Origin: Pseudomonadales bacterium
GTDB lineage: Bacteria; Pseudomonadota; Gammaproteobacteria; Pseudomonadales; DT-91
Assembly (NCBI GenBank): GCA_013215055.1
Contig: JABSRQ010000010.1
Span: 106,155-170,154 of the forward strand
DNA length: 64,000 nucleotides
Direction: 5' to 3'
The notes beneath the pieces were generated by a model. The model saw only the letters and a program-made list of their open reading frames with translations. It was not told where the DNA came from and searched no databases. Below are positions 20,275 to 29,201 of the stretch, one piece after another (the stretch's first letter is position 1; every line of letters begins with the position of its first letter). Position numbers and translations under genes: made by a program.

Positions 20275-20525
20275 TTAATCGCGCAAAACTTAACTTTCAT
20301 TAATTTATATCAACTTATGGCTAAAAATCACACATTTTTTCCACTGTTGAAGTGAATAGCTATAGGTTCAAAACAAAATTTAAGTTATTATGCGCGCCTG
20401 GTTTTCTAGCTGAATTTCGTGAGAAAAAAACAGCACACCAACAAAATCACTTTTCTACGCCCAGCATATAGATGGAATTTGGCGTTAGAGAACATGAATA
20501 TTTTTGTACCTTTTGGGAGAAAGTA
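20275..20525 (+). other. Intergenic region upstream of pckA
   Basis: AT-rich stretch with no open frame of its own. TTATTAT at 20385-20391 is a possible -10, but the nearest -35-like hexamer (TTCAAA, 20367) is at 13-base spacing, so I do not call a promoter. An in-frame upstream ATG for pckA at 20472 exists but lacks a ribosome binding site. A leader of more than 100 bases is likely. Confidence 0.4.
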
Positions 20526-22133
20526 ATGTCTGCAGATAAAACCCTGGATCTTTCAGTTTACGGTATCACCGGCGTTGATAACGTTATATACCAGCCTTCT
20601 TACGAGTTGTTATTCGAAGAAGAAACTAAAGAATCCCTAGAAGGTTACGAAAAAGGTGTAGTTACTGAGCTAGGCGCAGTCAACGTAGACACTGGCGAAT
20701 TCACTGGCCGCTCTCCTAAAGATAAATACATTGTTAGAGACGACACCACTAAAGACACCGTTTGGTGGTCTGACCAAGGTAAAAACGACAACAAGCCAAT
20801 TTCACAAGATGTGTGGAACGATCTTAAAGCTACCGTTACTGAGCAGCTTTCTGGCCAACGTTTATTTGTTATCGATACTTACTGTGGCGCTGAAAAAGGT
20901 ACTCGCCTATCAGTACGTTTCATCACAGAAGTTGCATGGCAGGCGCATTTTGTTAAAAACATGTTTATCCGTCCTACGGATGCTGACTTAGAGACTTTTG
21001 AACCTGACTTCATCGTTATGAACGGCGCTAAAACCACTAACGATAAGTGGAAAGAGCACGGGTTAAATTCTGAAAACTTCGTCGCTTTCAACCTGACTGA
21101 ACGCATCCAGTTGATCGGCGGTACTTGGTACGGCGGCGAAATGAAGAAAGGTATGTTCTCTATGATGAACTACTTGCTTCCTCTTCAAGGCATTGCTTCT
21201 ATGCATTGTTCTGCCAACGTTGGCAAAGACGGCGACACGGCAATCTTCTTTGGTCTTTCAGGTACAGGTAAAACAACTTTATCTACCGATCCAAAACGTG
21301 CACTTATCGGTGATGATGAACATGGCTGGGATGATAACGGCGTATTTAACTTCGAAGGCGGTTGTTATGCTAAGACCATCAATCTAAGTAAAGAAAACGA
21401 GCCAGACATTTACGCTGCCATTCGCAGAGACGCATTATTAGAAAACGTAACCGTTGATGCCAACGGTAAAATCGATTTTGACGATAATTCACGTACTGAA
21501 AACACCCGTGTTTCTTACCCGATTTATCATATCGATAACATCGTTAAGCCTGTATCTAAAGCTGGCCATGCCACTAAAGTGATTTTCTTAACCGCTGATG
21601 CCTTTGGTGTTCTTCCTCCGGTTTCTAAACTGACTCCAGAGCAAACTGAATACTACTTCTTGTCTGGCTTTACGGCCAAACTAGCCGGTACTGAGCGTGG
21701 CATTACCGAACCTACTCCTGCATTCTCTTCTTGTTTTGGTGCGGCTTTCTTAAGCTTACACCCAACTCAATACGCAGAAGTATTGGTTAAACGTATGCAA
21801 GACTCAGGTGCAGAAGCTTATTTGGTTAACACCGGCTGGAACGGTACTGGCAAACGTATTTCTATCAAGGCAACACGTGCGATCATCGATGCAATCCTAG
21901 ACGGTTCTATCGAAAACGCCGAAATGACTGATCTGCCTTACTTCAATCTGTCTATTCCAACAAAACTGGATGGTGTTGAAGGTGATATCCTTGACCCACG
22001 TAACACTTACGAAGATGCTGCTGACTGGGACAAAAAAGCCAAAAATCTGGCGACGATGTTTGTAGAAAACTTCGAACGTTTCACCGATACCGACGGTGGT
22101 AAAGCCTTGGTTGCTGCAGGCCCTAAAGTATAA
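20526..22133 (+). CDS. pckA: Phosphoenolpyruvate carboxykinase (ATP)
   Basis: Converts oxaloacetate to phosphoenolpyruvate, the entry step of gluconeogenesis. The 535-residue protein has the P-loop [10 protein letters not shown] at 243-252, the oxaloacetate-site [10 protein letters not shown] and the metal-site segment [10 protein letters not shown]. Start at 20526 has GGGAGA five bases upstream; the 18-codon extension from 20472 is unlikely. Codon choice (many AAC, CGT, GTT and ACT codons) differs from neighbours and suggests high expression. Monocistronic, closed by a terminator. Confidence 0.97.
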   Translation: MSADKTLDLSVYGITGVDNVIYQPSYELLFEEETKESLEGYEKGVVTELGAVNVDTGEFTGRSPKDKYIVRDDTTKDTVWWSDQGKNDNKPISQDVWNDLKATVTEQLSGQRLFVIDTYCGAEKGTRLSVRFITEVAWQAHFVKNMFIRPTDADLETFEPDFIVMNGAKTTNDKWKEHGLNSENFVAFNLTERIQLIGGTWYGGEMKKGMFSMMNYLLPLQGIASMHCSANVGKDGDTAIFFGLSGTGKTTLSTDPKRALIGDDEHGWDDNGVFNFEGGCYAKTINLSKENEPDIYAAIRRDALLENVTVDANGKIDFDDNSRTENTRVSYPIYHIDNIVKPVSKAGHATKVIFLTADAFGVLPPVSKLTPEQTEYYFLSGFTAKLAGTERGITEPTPAFSSCFGAAFLSLHPTQYAEVLVKRMQDSGAEAYLVNTGWNGTGKRISIKATRAIIDAILDGSIENAEMTDLPYFNLSIPTKLDGVEGDILDPRNTYEDAADWDKKAKNLATMFVENFERFTDTDGGKALVAAGPKV

Positions 22134-22151
22134 TAGGCCTATAGCACAGCT

Positions 22152-22198
22152 AAAAACCGGCCACCCTACTCACAGAGTGAGAAGGCGCCGGTTTTTTT
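22152..22198 (+). terminator. Intrinsic terminator after pckA
   Basis: AAAAACCGGC pairs with GCCGGTTTTT; inside it a second small stem CTCAC-AGA-GTGAG forms. A run of seven T's follows. Confidence 0.85.
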
Positions 22199-22329
22199 AC
22201 GCCTGCATTTTGTTATCAACAAGATTCTTAAAGTTAATTTTTGTCAATAAAAGCAGCTTTCTTACAAACCGCTTTTAACAACGTCTATCATAGCCCTCAT
22301 TCTCAATAATAATCTTATAGGTACAGAAA

Positions 22330-23859
22330 ATGGCGATTTTTGAAGTGCTTGAAAATGCGGATGCCAGCAAAACCATCCGCTTAAAAAGCCCGGTTGATAT
22401 GTCTGCAATCGGTGAATTTACAGTAACAACACCCGAGCAGGTAAAAGCTGCGGTAGTAAAGGCAAAAAAAGCTCAAATCGCCTGGGCAGCTTTAAGCTAT
22501 CAGCAACGCGCTGAACATCTAGCCCGCCTGCAGAAAGTGCTGTTAGACAGCACCGATGAAATCATGGCCACCATCGCCAAAGATAGTGGCAAGGCCGATA
22601 TGGAATGTATAGCGGAAGTGATTGGGGCCTGTGATGCCACCCAATATTATGCAAAACATGCAGGCAAGATGCTCAAAGACACATCAAAGCGCCCACATCT
22701 GTTTTTTGGCATGAAAAAGCTGGTTAGAACCTATAAACCCAAAGGTGTTGTTGGCATCATCACACCGTGGAATTTCCCCTTTGCGACCACCATCGTTCCT
22801 ACAGTTCAAGCCTTGATGGCCGGTAATGCGGTTGTGGTTAAACCTTCTGAAGTCACCCCTTTTTCAGGCCAATTACTGGCCGAGCTAGTCAAAAGAGCCG
22901 GTATTCCAGACGGCATTGTGCAGGTTTTATTAGGTGATGGCAGCACTGGCGCTGCGTTGTGTGAAGCAGGCGTTGATAAAATTCATTTCACCGGATCAGT
23001 CAGAACCGGCAAGATTGTGGGTGAAGTCTGTGCCCGCCAGCTGATCTCTGCGACATTGGAATTAGGTGGTAAAGATCCAGCGATTGTTTGTGCCGATGCC
23101 GATTTAGACCGTGCGGTTAAAGGTGTCGCCAATGGGGCTTTGTTTAATACCGGCCAAGTCTGTGCATCCACCGAACGTATCTATGTTGTGGAAGCGGTTT
23201 ATGACGAATTTATCAAAGGCTTGGTAGCAGAGGTTAAAAGCTTACGTCAAAACAGTGGTGATGCCGATGTCAGCTGCATGATCTGGGATAAACAGCTGAC
23301 GATGATAGAAACACAGATTAAAGATGCCACCGATAAGGGCGCTCAGGTTTTAGCCGGCGGCCAACGCCAGCAAGGCCGAGACGGTTTATTCCTGGAACCC
23401 ACGATTTTGGTTAATGTGGATCACACGATGTTAATCATGACCGATGAAACCTTTGGCCCGGTTTTGCCGGTGATGAAAGTGGCCAATGAAGAAGAAGCGA
23501 TTCTGATGGCCAACGATTCGCCTTATGGTTTAAGTGGTTCGGTCTGGACCGCGGATAACAAACGTGGCCTGCAAATGGCCAAGCAACTGGATAGTGGTGG
23601 CTGTGGTGTTAATGAATTTGGCGGCAATGTTTATGGCTGCCATGAAGGCTCTTTTGGGGGCTCTAAAGAATCCGGCCTGGGTTATGTTAACGGCGAGATT
23701 GGCTTAAAGAGTTTCTGTAAAGTTCAGCATATCTTAATCCACAAGTTTGGCCCCAAAAATGAGGGCAACTGGTTCCCGTATGAAGTAAAAACCGTTGAGG
23801 ATATGAAGAAGTTTCTGAAGTTTATGTTTGGCACGGCTATTGGCCGCTGGTTAAGCTAG
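22330..23859 (+). CDS. NAD(P)-dependent aldehyde dehydrogenase family protein
   Basis: 509-residue ALDH-superfamily enzyme oxidising an aldehyde to an acid. Cofactor motif ITPWNFP, the general-base Glu244 in LELGGKD and the catalytic Cys278 in GQVCASTERIYV are all present. The sequence resembles succinate-semialdehyde and broad-specificity ALDHs; the substrate cannot be read from sequence. The C-terminal tail (MKKFLKFMFGTAIGRWL) is basic and amphipathic and might associate with membrane. It stands alone between pckA and a convergent lipoprotein gene. Confidence 0.9.
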   Translation: MAIFEVLENADASKTIRLKSPVDMSAIGEFTVTTPEQVKAAVVKAKKAQIAWAALSYQQRAEHLARLQKVLLDSTDEIMATIAKDSGKADMECIAEVIGACDATQYYAKHAGKMLKDTSKRPHLFFGMKKLVRTYKPKGVVGIITPWNFPFATTIVPTVQALMAGNAVVVKPSEVTPFSGQLLAELVKRAGIPDGIVQVLLGDGSTGAALCEAGVDKIHFTGSVRTGKIVGEVCARQLISATLELGGKDPAIVCADADLDRAVKGVANGALFNTGQVCASTERIYVVEAVYDEFIKGLVAEVKSLRQNSGDADVSCMIWDKQLTMIETQIKDATDKGAQVLAGGQRQQGRDGLFLEPTILVNVDHTMLIMTDETFGPVLPVMKVANEEEAILMANDSPYGLSGSVWTADNKRGLQMAKQLDSGGCGVNEFGGNVYGCHEGSFGGSKESGLGYVNGEIGLKSFCKVQHILIHKFGPKNEGNWFPYEVKTVEDMKKFLKFMFGTAIGRWLS

Positions 23860-23874
23860 AAGGAAGGAGATTTT

Positions 23875-23898
23875 CAGCAGGTGATGACTCACCTGCTG
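23875..23898. terminator. Hairpin between convergent genes, no U-tract
   Basis: Perfect 10-bp stem CAGCAGGTGA / TCACCTGCTG with loop TGAC, between the ALDH stop (23859) and the lipoprotein stop (23914). Neither side has a T run, so it may stop polymerase weakly or protect 3' ends. Confidence 0.5.
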
Positions 23899-23913
23899 GT
23901 ATCGAGGGTGGTA

Positions 23914-24462
23914 TCAATAAATACTGTTACTGGCCATATATTGCAATGTACGCCCATCACGCAGAATTTTCTTAACCGACATCGCAATAGCGCTATTAAA
24001 AGACTGCTCTAAACCCAAGCCTGAGAACTGAGAGCCACTTTCCTGGAACTGGAATTGCTTTTCAAATCCACGTTCACCAATCACGGTAAAATCCATATGA
24101 AAATCGGCGGTAGACGCACCTGGGGTCATATAAAAATTATCTAACTGAATATAAAGATCTTTATCTCTATCACCATCGATGGTGCTGTTTTCTTTAATCT
24201 CTTTTTCCAATTGCGCAGCCATTAAGCTGGCAATCTCCTGATAAGAAGATTCGAATTTACCAAAGTTCTCGTATATCACCTGCGGATTCTGCTGCATATT
24301 GATGCTGGAAACCTTGATATTACCCGATACTTCAAAATCCCGCACATCTCTATCAATAATAGAATGTTCCTGCGGCTGGTAAGTTTTAGTGCTGCAACCA
24401 CCTAAAAGCGCAATAGCGGCAAAACAAAAAATAGCAGTGCTTAAAACACGTGATAACTGCAT
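23914..24462 (-). CDS. Predicted lipoprotein, unknown function
   Basis: 182 residues from the ATG at 24462, chosen because GGAGG lies four bases upstream. The signal peptide ends in an LGGC lipobox. The mature part is soluble, mixed alpha/beta, with no motif I recognise. Its overall pattern (short lipoprotein followed by a domain with many Gln/Glu and a late SVKKILRDG helix) recalls proteins that bind or sense envelope components, but no function can be assigned. Confidence 0.75.
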   Translation of the reverse strand: MQLSRVLSTAIFCFAAIALLGGCSTKTYQPQEHSIIDRDVRDFEVSGNIKVSSINMQQNPQVIYENFGKFESSYQEIASLMAAQLEKEIKENSTIDGDRDKDLYIQLDNFYMTPGASTADFHMDFTVIGERGFEKQFQFQESGSQFSGLGLEQSFNSAIAMSVKKILRDGRTLQYMASNSIY

Positions 24463-24767
24463 ATATCCTCCAAGACGGTTTATTTGATAACAAGTCATTG
24501 ATCAGCAGAAAGCTCGCTGATGACTATTTGATTCTCATCCTACACCCCATAAACTATAAATCAAGCACTTAGAGCCAACTCCTAGAAATGATATAAGCTA
24601 ATTACTTTCACTACACCTCTCAAGTAATTGTTTTTATTCAAATATTTAACCATACCTACTCCATGTAAATATGTTCAAAAAACAGGCTAAATTGTTTTTT
24701 ATTGCCGATTTTCACATTTTAGCGACAAAAAAAAGCCCATAGCTTTTCAGCTATGGGCTCAACGCAA
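24463..24767. other. Intergenic region with one terminator
   Basis: AT-rich, no open frame with a ribosome binding site. The only structure seen is the terminator at 24727-24759; the upstream part should contain the promoter of the lipoprotein gene at 24462, but no clear -35/-10 pair stood out. Confidence 0.5.
24727..24759 (-). terminator. Intrinsic terminator of the DUF4382 lipoprotein gene
   Basis: Perfect 11-bp stem AGCCCATAGCT / AGCTATGGGCT with loop TTTC; eight A's on the low-coordinate side give a U-tract on the minus strand. Confidence 0.93.
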
Positions 24768-25625
24768 TTATAGGTTTATTTCAAGCGTTACATCATCTTC
24801 AGCTACCGTAAAAACCCAAGGTGTAGAAAATGCCAAGCTATCAACCAGCTCAGGGTCATCGGATGCCGCATCGCAAGTATAGGCCATCGTATATTCACCG
24901 GCGGCGATAAAACCAAGCTCATAGGCATAATCACCAGTTTCTGCATCCATAGAGACAAAAGCCGTAGTAATAGGGCCAGCACTTTCAGACACATCGACAG
25001 GTGCGACATCACCTGCAAATAAATAGACCGCAGCGGTTTGTTCGGCCAAACAAGGATAATCATTAATCACCCCGGAAATAGTCACCACGTTTAAGCTATC
25101 AACAATACGTAAAGTAGGGCGCAATTTATATTCGCCACCTTCTTGCGTAGGTGCATTAATCGATTTACGTAAATCAAAGTCAATGGTGAAATCGGTGATA
25201 CCACCGGCCGCCACAGTAAAACCACGATTCATTTTTAAGCCAGATTGTGCGCCACTGGGAATTGTTAACGCATGCTCGGTGCCATCATCCAGTACGATAT
25301 AAGAATTTCTAGTGCCTTCTTCGGCATTGATATGCAGGCGAATCCAGTTATATTCACCGGCGGTGATCACTTCACTTTCTACCAACGGTGCGCTGGCACT
25401 GCCCTGATACGCTAATAGATCAATTTGTGTGGGTGCATCCAGCTCAATAATAAAACTGGCACCCGATTTGGGTTTTAATTCTACCGCGGTAAATTCAACA
25501 AACACATTGCTGGCGCTATCGATAGGCGCATCGGTAACACCTATAGATAATTGGCCGGTATTATCGCTATCACTGCCACAGGCGGCTAAAAAAGCCAGTG
25601 GTAATAAAGGAAGGAGTTTTTTCAT
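24768..25625 (-). CDS. DUF4382-type lipoprotein
   Basis: 285 residues. The signal peptide ends at LAAC (Cys16). Residues 26-165 match the DUF4382 pattern: GQLSIGVTDAPIDSA, then a beta-rich domain with EFTAVELK and LDLLAYQG-like strands and ending in KLRPTLRI. A second beta domain (about 170-285), rich in Asp and Glu, follows and resembles a carboxypeptidase-regulatory/prealbumin-type fold. Likely anchored in the outer membrane; function unknown. Confidence 0.82.
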   Translation of the reverse strand: MKKLLPLLPLAFLAACGSDSDNTGQLSIGVTDAPIDSASNVFVEFTAVELKPKSGASFIIELDAPTQIDLLAYQGSASAPLVESEVITAGEYNWIRLHINAEEGTRNSYIVLDDGTEHALTIPSGAQSGLKMNRGFTVAAGGITDFTIDFDLRKSINAPTQEGGEYKLRPTLRIVDSLNVVTISGVINDYPCLAEQTAAVYLFAGDVAPVDVSESAGPITTAFVSMDAETGDYAYELGFIAAGEYTMAYTCDAASDDPELVDSLAFSTPWVFTVAEDDVTLEINL

Positions 25626-25771
25626 GAAAGCCTCAGGTCGCTAGAAAAACATTATTATCATTACTCCCTGATAATAGACATCCCTACCTTTCATTCTAGC
25701 AGCGCTGTTAAGCCCTGTGAAAAACAGCCCATTTTTAGCCCTGGGATGTGACGTTCTCGGTATACATAGCT

Positions 25772-26122
25772 TTAGCCTCCGGCGAGCTTTACATCCCAAC
25801 CTTTGCCAGAAAGGGCTTTTAAACAAACCTCGCGCTGATCTCCCTGCATTTCAATGATGCCTTTTTTTACCGCACCACCGACGCCACATTTTTTCTTAAG
25901 CGCCTTGGCCAGTACTTTTAATTCTTTTTCAGCCAGCGGCACACCGGTGATTAACGTCACACCCGCGCCTTTTCGGCCCTTGGTTTCACGTTGAATACGC
26001 ACCTTTCCATCACCTAAAACCTGGCCTGAAGTATCACATTTCCCGGCGTGTTCGGCCGCACCACATTCTGGGCAGATACGCCCGGCATCGGTGGAATAAA
26101 CCAGTTTGGAATTTTTAGCCAT
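25772..26122 (-). CDS. yciH: Translation initiation factor SUI1-family protein YciH
   Basis: 116-residue bacterial homologue of eIF1 that can monitor initiation fidelity. The SUI1 fold covers residues 40-116 (RIQRETKGRKGAGVTLITGVPL ... KKKCGVGGAVKKGIIEMQGD). An N-terminal C17-x2-C20-x4-H25-x3-C29 could bind zinc; E. coli YciH lacks it. The start overlaps the NADAR gene by eight bases, making it the last gene of znuA-NADAR-yciH. Confidence 0.92.
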   Translation of the reverse strand: MAKNSKLVYSTDAGRICPECGAAEHAGKCDTSGQVLGDGKVRIQRETKGRKGAGVTLITGVPLAEKELKVLAKALKKKCGVGGAVKKGIIEMQGDQREVCLKALSGKGWDVKLAGG

Positions 26123-26618
26123 TAGGTTTCTCTTCTGCTTGCTGTTTTAAGGCCTTGGCTTCGGCTCTTAATTTATTTCTAACGCTCATCAACACCTTGC
26201 CATAGGTATTTTCACCACGTCGGTCACGGCCACAACCCCAGAAATAATCATAGGAATTATTCTCTACGATCTGCCTCTCGTCGGTCTCTAATAAAAGCGC
26301 CAGAATATCGGCATGTTCACGGCATTTGGTATAAACCGCACGGGTCATCACGGTGGCACGAATATCATGCCAATCTTTTCGAATCTTTTTTAGGCGTGAA
26401 CGGCCCAGACTTTTAGCTTTTTTAGGGTGGCTAGCCAGACGAATTTTCTCTTGGTAGCTCACATCATCAAATTTCATCGCATGAAAATAATGTGCCACCG
26501 AAGGCCAATCTTTATCATCAAGATGAAAGCCATGTTCTGAATAGCTGCTTAACGGTTCATCGGCATCAGTTCTGGATAAAAACAACGCGGTTTCATCCAA
26601 TTGCGGAAATATTGCCAT
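26115..26618 (-). CDS. NADAR-family protein (YbiA-like N-glycosidase)
   Basis: 167 residues from the ATG at 26618, with GGAGAG five bases upstream. The NADAR fold is recognisable: an early WPSVAHYFHAMKF segment, the DWHDIRATVM segment, and a late DYFWGCGRDRRGENTYGKVLM motif. E. coli YbiA cleaves the N-glycosidic bond of toxic riboflavin-pathway intermediates; other NADAR proteins act on ADP-ribose derivatives, so the substrate is open. Its start shares its A with the znuA stop (TAATG), and its end overlaps yciH by eight bases. Confidence 0.88.
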   Translation of the reverse strand: MAIFPQLDETALFLSRTDADEPLSSYSEHGFHLDDKDWPSVAHYFHAMKFDDVSYQEKIRLASHPKKAKSLGRSRLKKIRKDWHDIRATVMTRAVYTKCREHADILALLLETDERQIVENNSYDYFWGCGRDRRGENTYGKVLMSVRNKLRAEAKALKQQAEEKPNG

Positions 26619-27481
26619 TAAAGCTCTCCTTTTAAACACTGATGCATAGTTGCGGCATTGGCATCAATATAATGGATAAACGCATTCGCCGTCATATCCA
26701 TGTTTTGCGCCATAGGATCCAACATCGCCACTTTTAAGGCCGGATAACGGCGCTGTAATTTTTCAAACGAGATATCGGGCTCGGCAAAGGCACAGCGAAT
26801 ATGGCCTTCGGCAATCTCTTTTTGCAAGTCCAATAAATCATGCATACCACTGGCCTTATGCCCGTGACTATGACCGCTGCGATAAATTTCTACATGGTGC
26901 AAACCCATATCTTTGGCAAAGGTGGCAAACGCGCTATGACCAAGCAATATGGGGGTTTCGGCAAAAGGTTTAAATTGTTTTTGCCAATAGGCAAAACGGC
27001 CATGAATCTGGCGGCTAAAAGATGTCTGCTTTTGCTGAATATGCCCGGCATTCGCTGGGGCGTTTTTTTGCATCATGTCACTGAGCTGCGCCACCAAGGC
27101 ATCTATGCCTTTTTTATCCAACCAGGCATGTTCATGAAGACCGTTTAACTGATGCCAGTGCTGATTTTTTAGGCGCTGGCTCAACTTCTGCAGATTCGCC
27201 TCTGTACCCAGCCAATAAAAAGCCTGGGCCTGTTGCACCCTCTGTATATCATTAACACTTAACTGGTAGTCATGCGGATTTTTATTCTGTTTAAATAAAA
27301 CCTCAGGCCGGGGGCTACCTTCAATAGCCAGTGACTGATACAGCATGGCTAAAGGTTTAATCGAAAACAGTAAAGTCGATTCCTGCGCCACAAGCAGCTG
27401 TGGCAATAACAGCATGATAGCCAAACCCAGCTTTAGGCACTGAGACGTTAAAAAATTCACTCTATACATAATGGCCAACAC
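26618..27481 (-). CDS. znuA: Zinc ABC transporter, periplasmic binding protein ZnuA
   Basis: Captures periplasmic zinc for ZnuBC. Signal peptide, then NPHDYQLSV with the first zinc His, HEHAWLD (the DPHxW-like second His) and LGHSAFATF (third His). LDPMAQNM near the C-terminus is the conserved aspartate loop, and the two cysteines of the family disulfide are in RCAFAEP and QCLKGEL. The acidic/His-rich loop before the second His, common in enteric ZnuA, is missing; a small HSHGH stretch occurs later. A GTG start at 27481 is used because GAGG is five bases upstream; the ATG at 27469 is the alternative. Divergent from znuC; no Zur-box palindrome was recognised in the 115-base gap. Confidence 0.9.
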   Translation of the reverse strand: MLAIMYRVNFLTSQCLKLGLAIMLLLPQLLVAQESTLLFSIKPLAMLYQSLAIEGSPRPEVLFKQNKNPHDYQLSVNDIQRVQQAQAFYWLGTEANLQKLSQRLKNQHWHQLNGLHEHAWLDKKGIDALVAQLSDMMQKNAPANAGHIQQKQTSFSRQIHGRFAYWQKQFKPFAETPILLGHSAFATFAKDMGLHHVEIYRSGHSHGHKASGMHDLLDLQKEIAEGHIRCAFAEPDISFEKLQRRYPALKVAMLDPMAQNMDMTANAFIHYIDANAATMHQCLKGEL

Positions 27482-27596
27482 ACTAACCTCATCAAACCCG
27501 CTTGACGCTTAAGCAAAAGCGGCTACTATAGCACAGCCTCGGCGGCCGCGGATTTTTGCAAGCTGGCGGGCATCTTCTAAAGCTTAAGAGCACTTT

Positions 27597-28364
27597 ATGT
27601 CATCGGTTTTAATTCAGGCAGATAATATCAGCTTCAGCGCCAATGGCAGGCAGATACTCAGCAACGTATCGATGAGCCTGTCGGAAAAAGAAGTGCTGAC
27701 AATTATTGGCCCCAATGGCGCGGGTAAAACCACCTTGCTTCGTATATTGGTGGGCCTGCAAAAACCGACATCCGGCAAGATCAACAATAGCAAAAAACTC
27801 AGCTTTGGCTATATGCCACAGAAGCTGCATTTAAATCCGAATATGCCCATTCCGGTTAGCAGCTTTTTAAAGATCAATACAAAAAATACCCGTGATACCG
27901 ATGCGATTATGCAGGAACTGAATATTCAGCACCTGTCTAGAACCAGTATGCATAAACTCTCAGGCGGGGAACGCCAGCGTGTGTTATTAGCCCGTGCGTT
28001 GCTGCGTAAACCGGATGTACTCATTCTTGATGAACCGGCACAGGGGGTGGATATCTCGGGTCAAAGCCGGCTTTATGAATTAATTAATCAGGCCCGTAAT
28101 ATTCATCACTGTGCGGTATTGATGGTCTCCCATGATTTACATATTGTAATGGCGAATACCGATAGAGTCATTTGTTTAAACCAGCATATTTGCTGTATGG
28201 GCCATCCTGATACCGTCAGCACCGATGCCGCCTACCTCTCCCTGTTTGGTGATACACCTTCACCGGCCTTGGCGCATTACACCCACCATCATGATCACCA
28301 TCATGATCTACACGGTAAAGTGGTTGACGGCAAACATAACGAAGGCTGCAACCATGATTTTTGA
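27597..28364 (+). CDS. znuC: Zinc ABC transporter, ATP-binding protein ZnuC
   Basis: 255-residue ATPase of the zinc importer: Walker A GPNGAGKTT, signature LSGGERQR, Walker B VLILDEPAQGVD and switch His (VSHD). The C-terminal 30 residues are His-rich (HHHDHHHDLHG) and end in a Cys-His motif; a His-rich tail is usual for ZnuC and may sense or buffer zinc. Overlaps znuB by 11 bases. Confidence 0.95.
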   Translation: MSSVLIQADNISFSANGRQILSNVSMSLSEKEVLTIIGPNGAGKTTLLRILVGLQKPTSGKINNSKKLSFGYMPQKLHLNPNMPIPVSSFLKINTKNTRDTDAIMQELNIQHLSRTSMHKLSGGERQRVLLARALLRKPDVLILDEPAQGVDISGQSRLYELINQARNIHHCAVLMVSHDLHIVMANTDRVICLNQHICCMGHPDTVSTDAAYLSLFGDTPSPALAHYTHHHDHHHDLHGKVVDGKHNEGCNHDF

Positions 28365-29139
28365 GTTAATGCTGCCTAGTCTCATTGCCGGCTTATTTAT
28401 CGCTTTAAGCAGTGGTTCTCTGGGCTGCTTTGTTATCTGGCGGCGTATGGCTTTTTTCAGCGATACGCTGGCTCATAGTGCAATTTTAGGCACGGCTTTG
28501 GCCTTAATCGCAGAAATTCAGGTGATTTATGGATTAATCGGCTTCGGCATACTTGTCGCCTTAACCATGGCAAAATTTGATAACGGTAGACGTCATGTCA
28601 GCAGCGATACCTTATTAGCCATCATCGCGCAAAGCAGTTTGGCCCTGGGCATGTTATTGCTGCCACTGACCGGTACACAGGTCAATATTGAAGCCCTATT
28701 GTTTGGTGATATCCTCGCCATCAGCTGGCAGGATGTATTTATCACCGCCGCGATCACCACCGTCATTGTGATTTTATTGGCTTTCAATTGGTCGGATTTA
28801 TTAGCTTTATGTATTGATGAAGATTTGGCCGCCACCGAAGGCATCGCCACCAAGCGCCTGAAATTATTATTATTTTTACTTTTAGTTGCGTTGGTCGCCA
28901 TTGCCGTGCAAATGTTAGGTGTGTTGCTGATCTCATCGTTGTTATTGATTCCTGCCGCTGCGGCAAGACGATTAAGCCACACACCCACGCAGATGTTATG
29001 CATAGCTCCCGTGCTGGGTATGATTGCCGTGATTTGCGGCCTGGCGCTGGCATATTTTCTGAATCTGGCGGCAGGCCCTGCGGTAGTTGTCACCTCCACC
29101 ATGATTTGGTTGCTGTGCCTGATCAAAAAAAGCGATTAA
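28354..29139 (+). CDS. znuB: Zinc ABC transporter, permease ZnuB
   Basis: Inner-membrane permease of the metal ABC-3 family with seven to eight helices. The start at 28354 (MIFELMLPSLIAG) gives 261 residues, the same as E. coli ZnuB; the longer open frame from 28225 is the znuC tail in another frame. SSGSLGCFVIWRRMAFFSD and ATEGI (coupling region) are typical. Confidence 0.95.
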   Translation: MIFELMLPSLIAGLFIALSSGSLGCFVIWRRMAFFSDTLAHSAILGTALALIAEIQVIYGLIGFGILVALTMAKFDNGRRHVSSDTLLAIIAQSSLALGMLLLPLTGTQVNIEALLFGDILAISWQDVFITAAITTVIVILLAFNWSDLLALCIDEDLAATEGIATKRLKLLLFLLLVALVAIAVQMLGVLLISSLLLIPAAAARRLSHTPTQMLCIAPVLGMIAVICGLALAYFLNLAAGPAVVVTSTMIWLLCLIKKSD

Positions 29140-29163
29140 AAATAAAAGTTTTTTCCCTGACGT

Positions 29164-29169
29164 TATAAT
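29164..29169 (+). promoter_or_regulatory. Consensus -10 before the HExxH lipoprotein gene
   Basis: Perfect TATAAT, 33 bases before the ATG; no good -35 was found. An inverted repeat TCACT-TCAAT-AGTGA follows at about 29181-29195, inside the expected leader, and could be an operator. Confidence 0.4.
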
Positions 29170-29201
29170 TAAAGTATTAATCACTTCAATAGTGAATCTC
29201 G

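Noticed and set aside
20472..20525. 18-codon N-terminal extension of pckA
   Set aside because: No ribosome binding site at 20472, and the added residues do not resemble the PckA N-terminus, whereas 20526 has GGGAGA in place.
27482..27596. Zur box in the znuA-znuC divergent gap
   Set aside because: I looked for an AT-centred palindrome like the enteric Zur site and found none convincing, so no operator is annotated.
28270..28364. His-codon-rich repeat at the end of znuC as a possible tandem repeat
   Set aside because: It is the His-rich tail normal for ZnuC, not an expanding DNA repeat.
28593..29126. 177-codon minus-strand frame opposite znuB
   Set aside because: Shadow of a conserved membrane protein gene; composition is that of an antisense frame.
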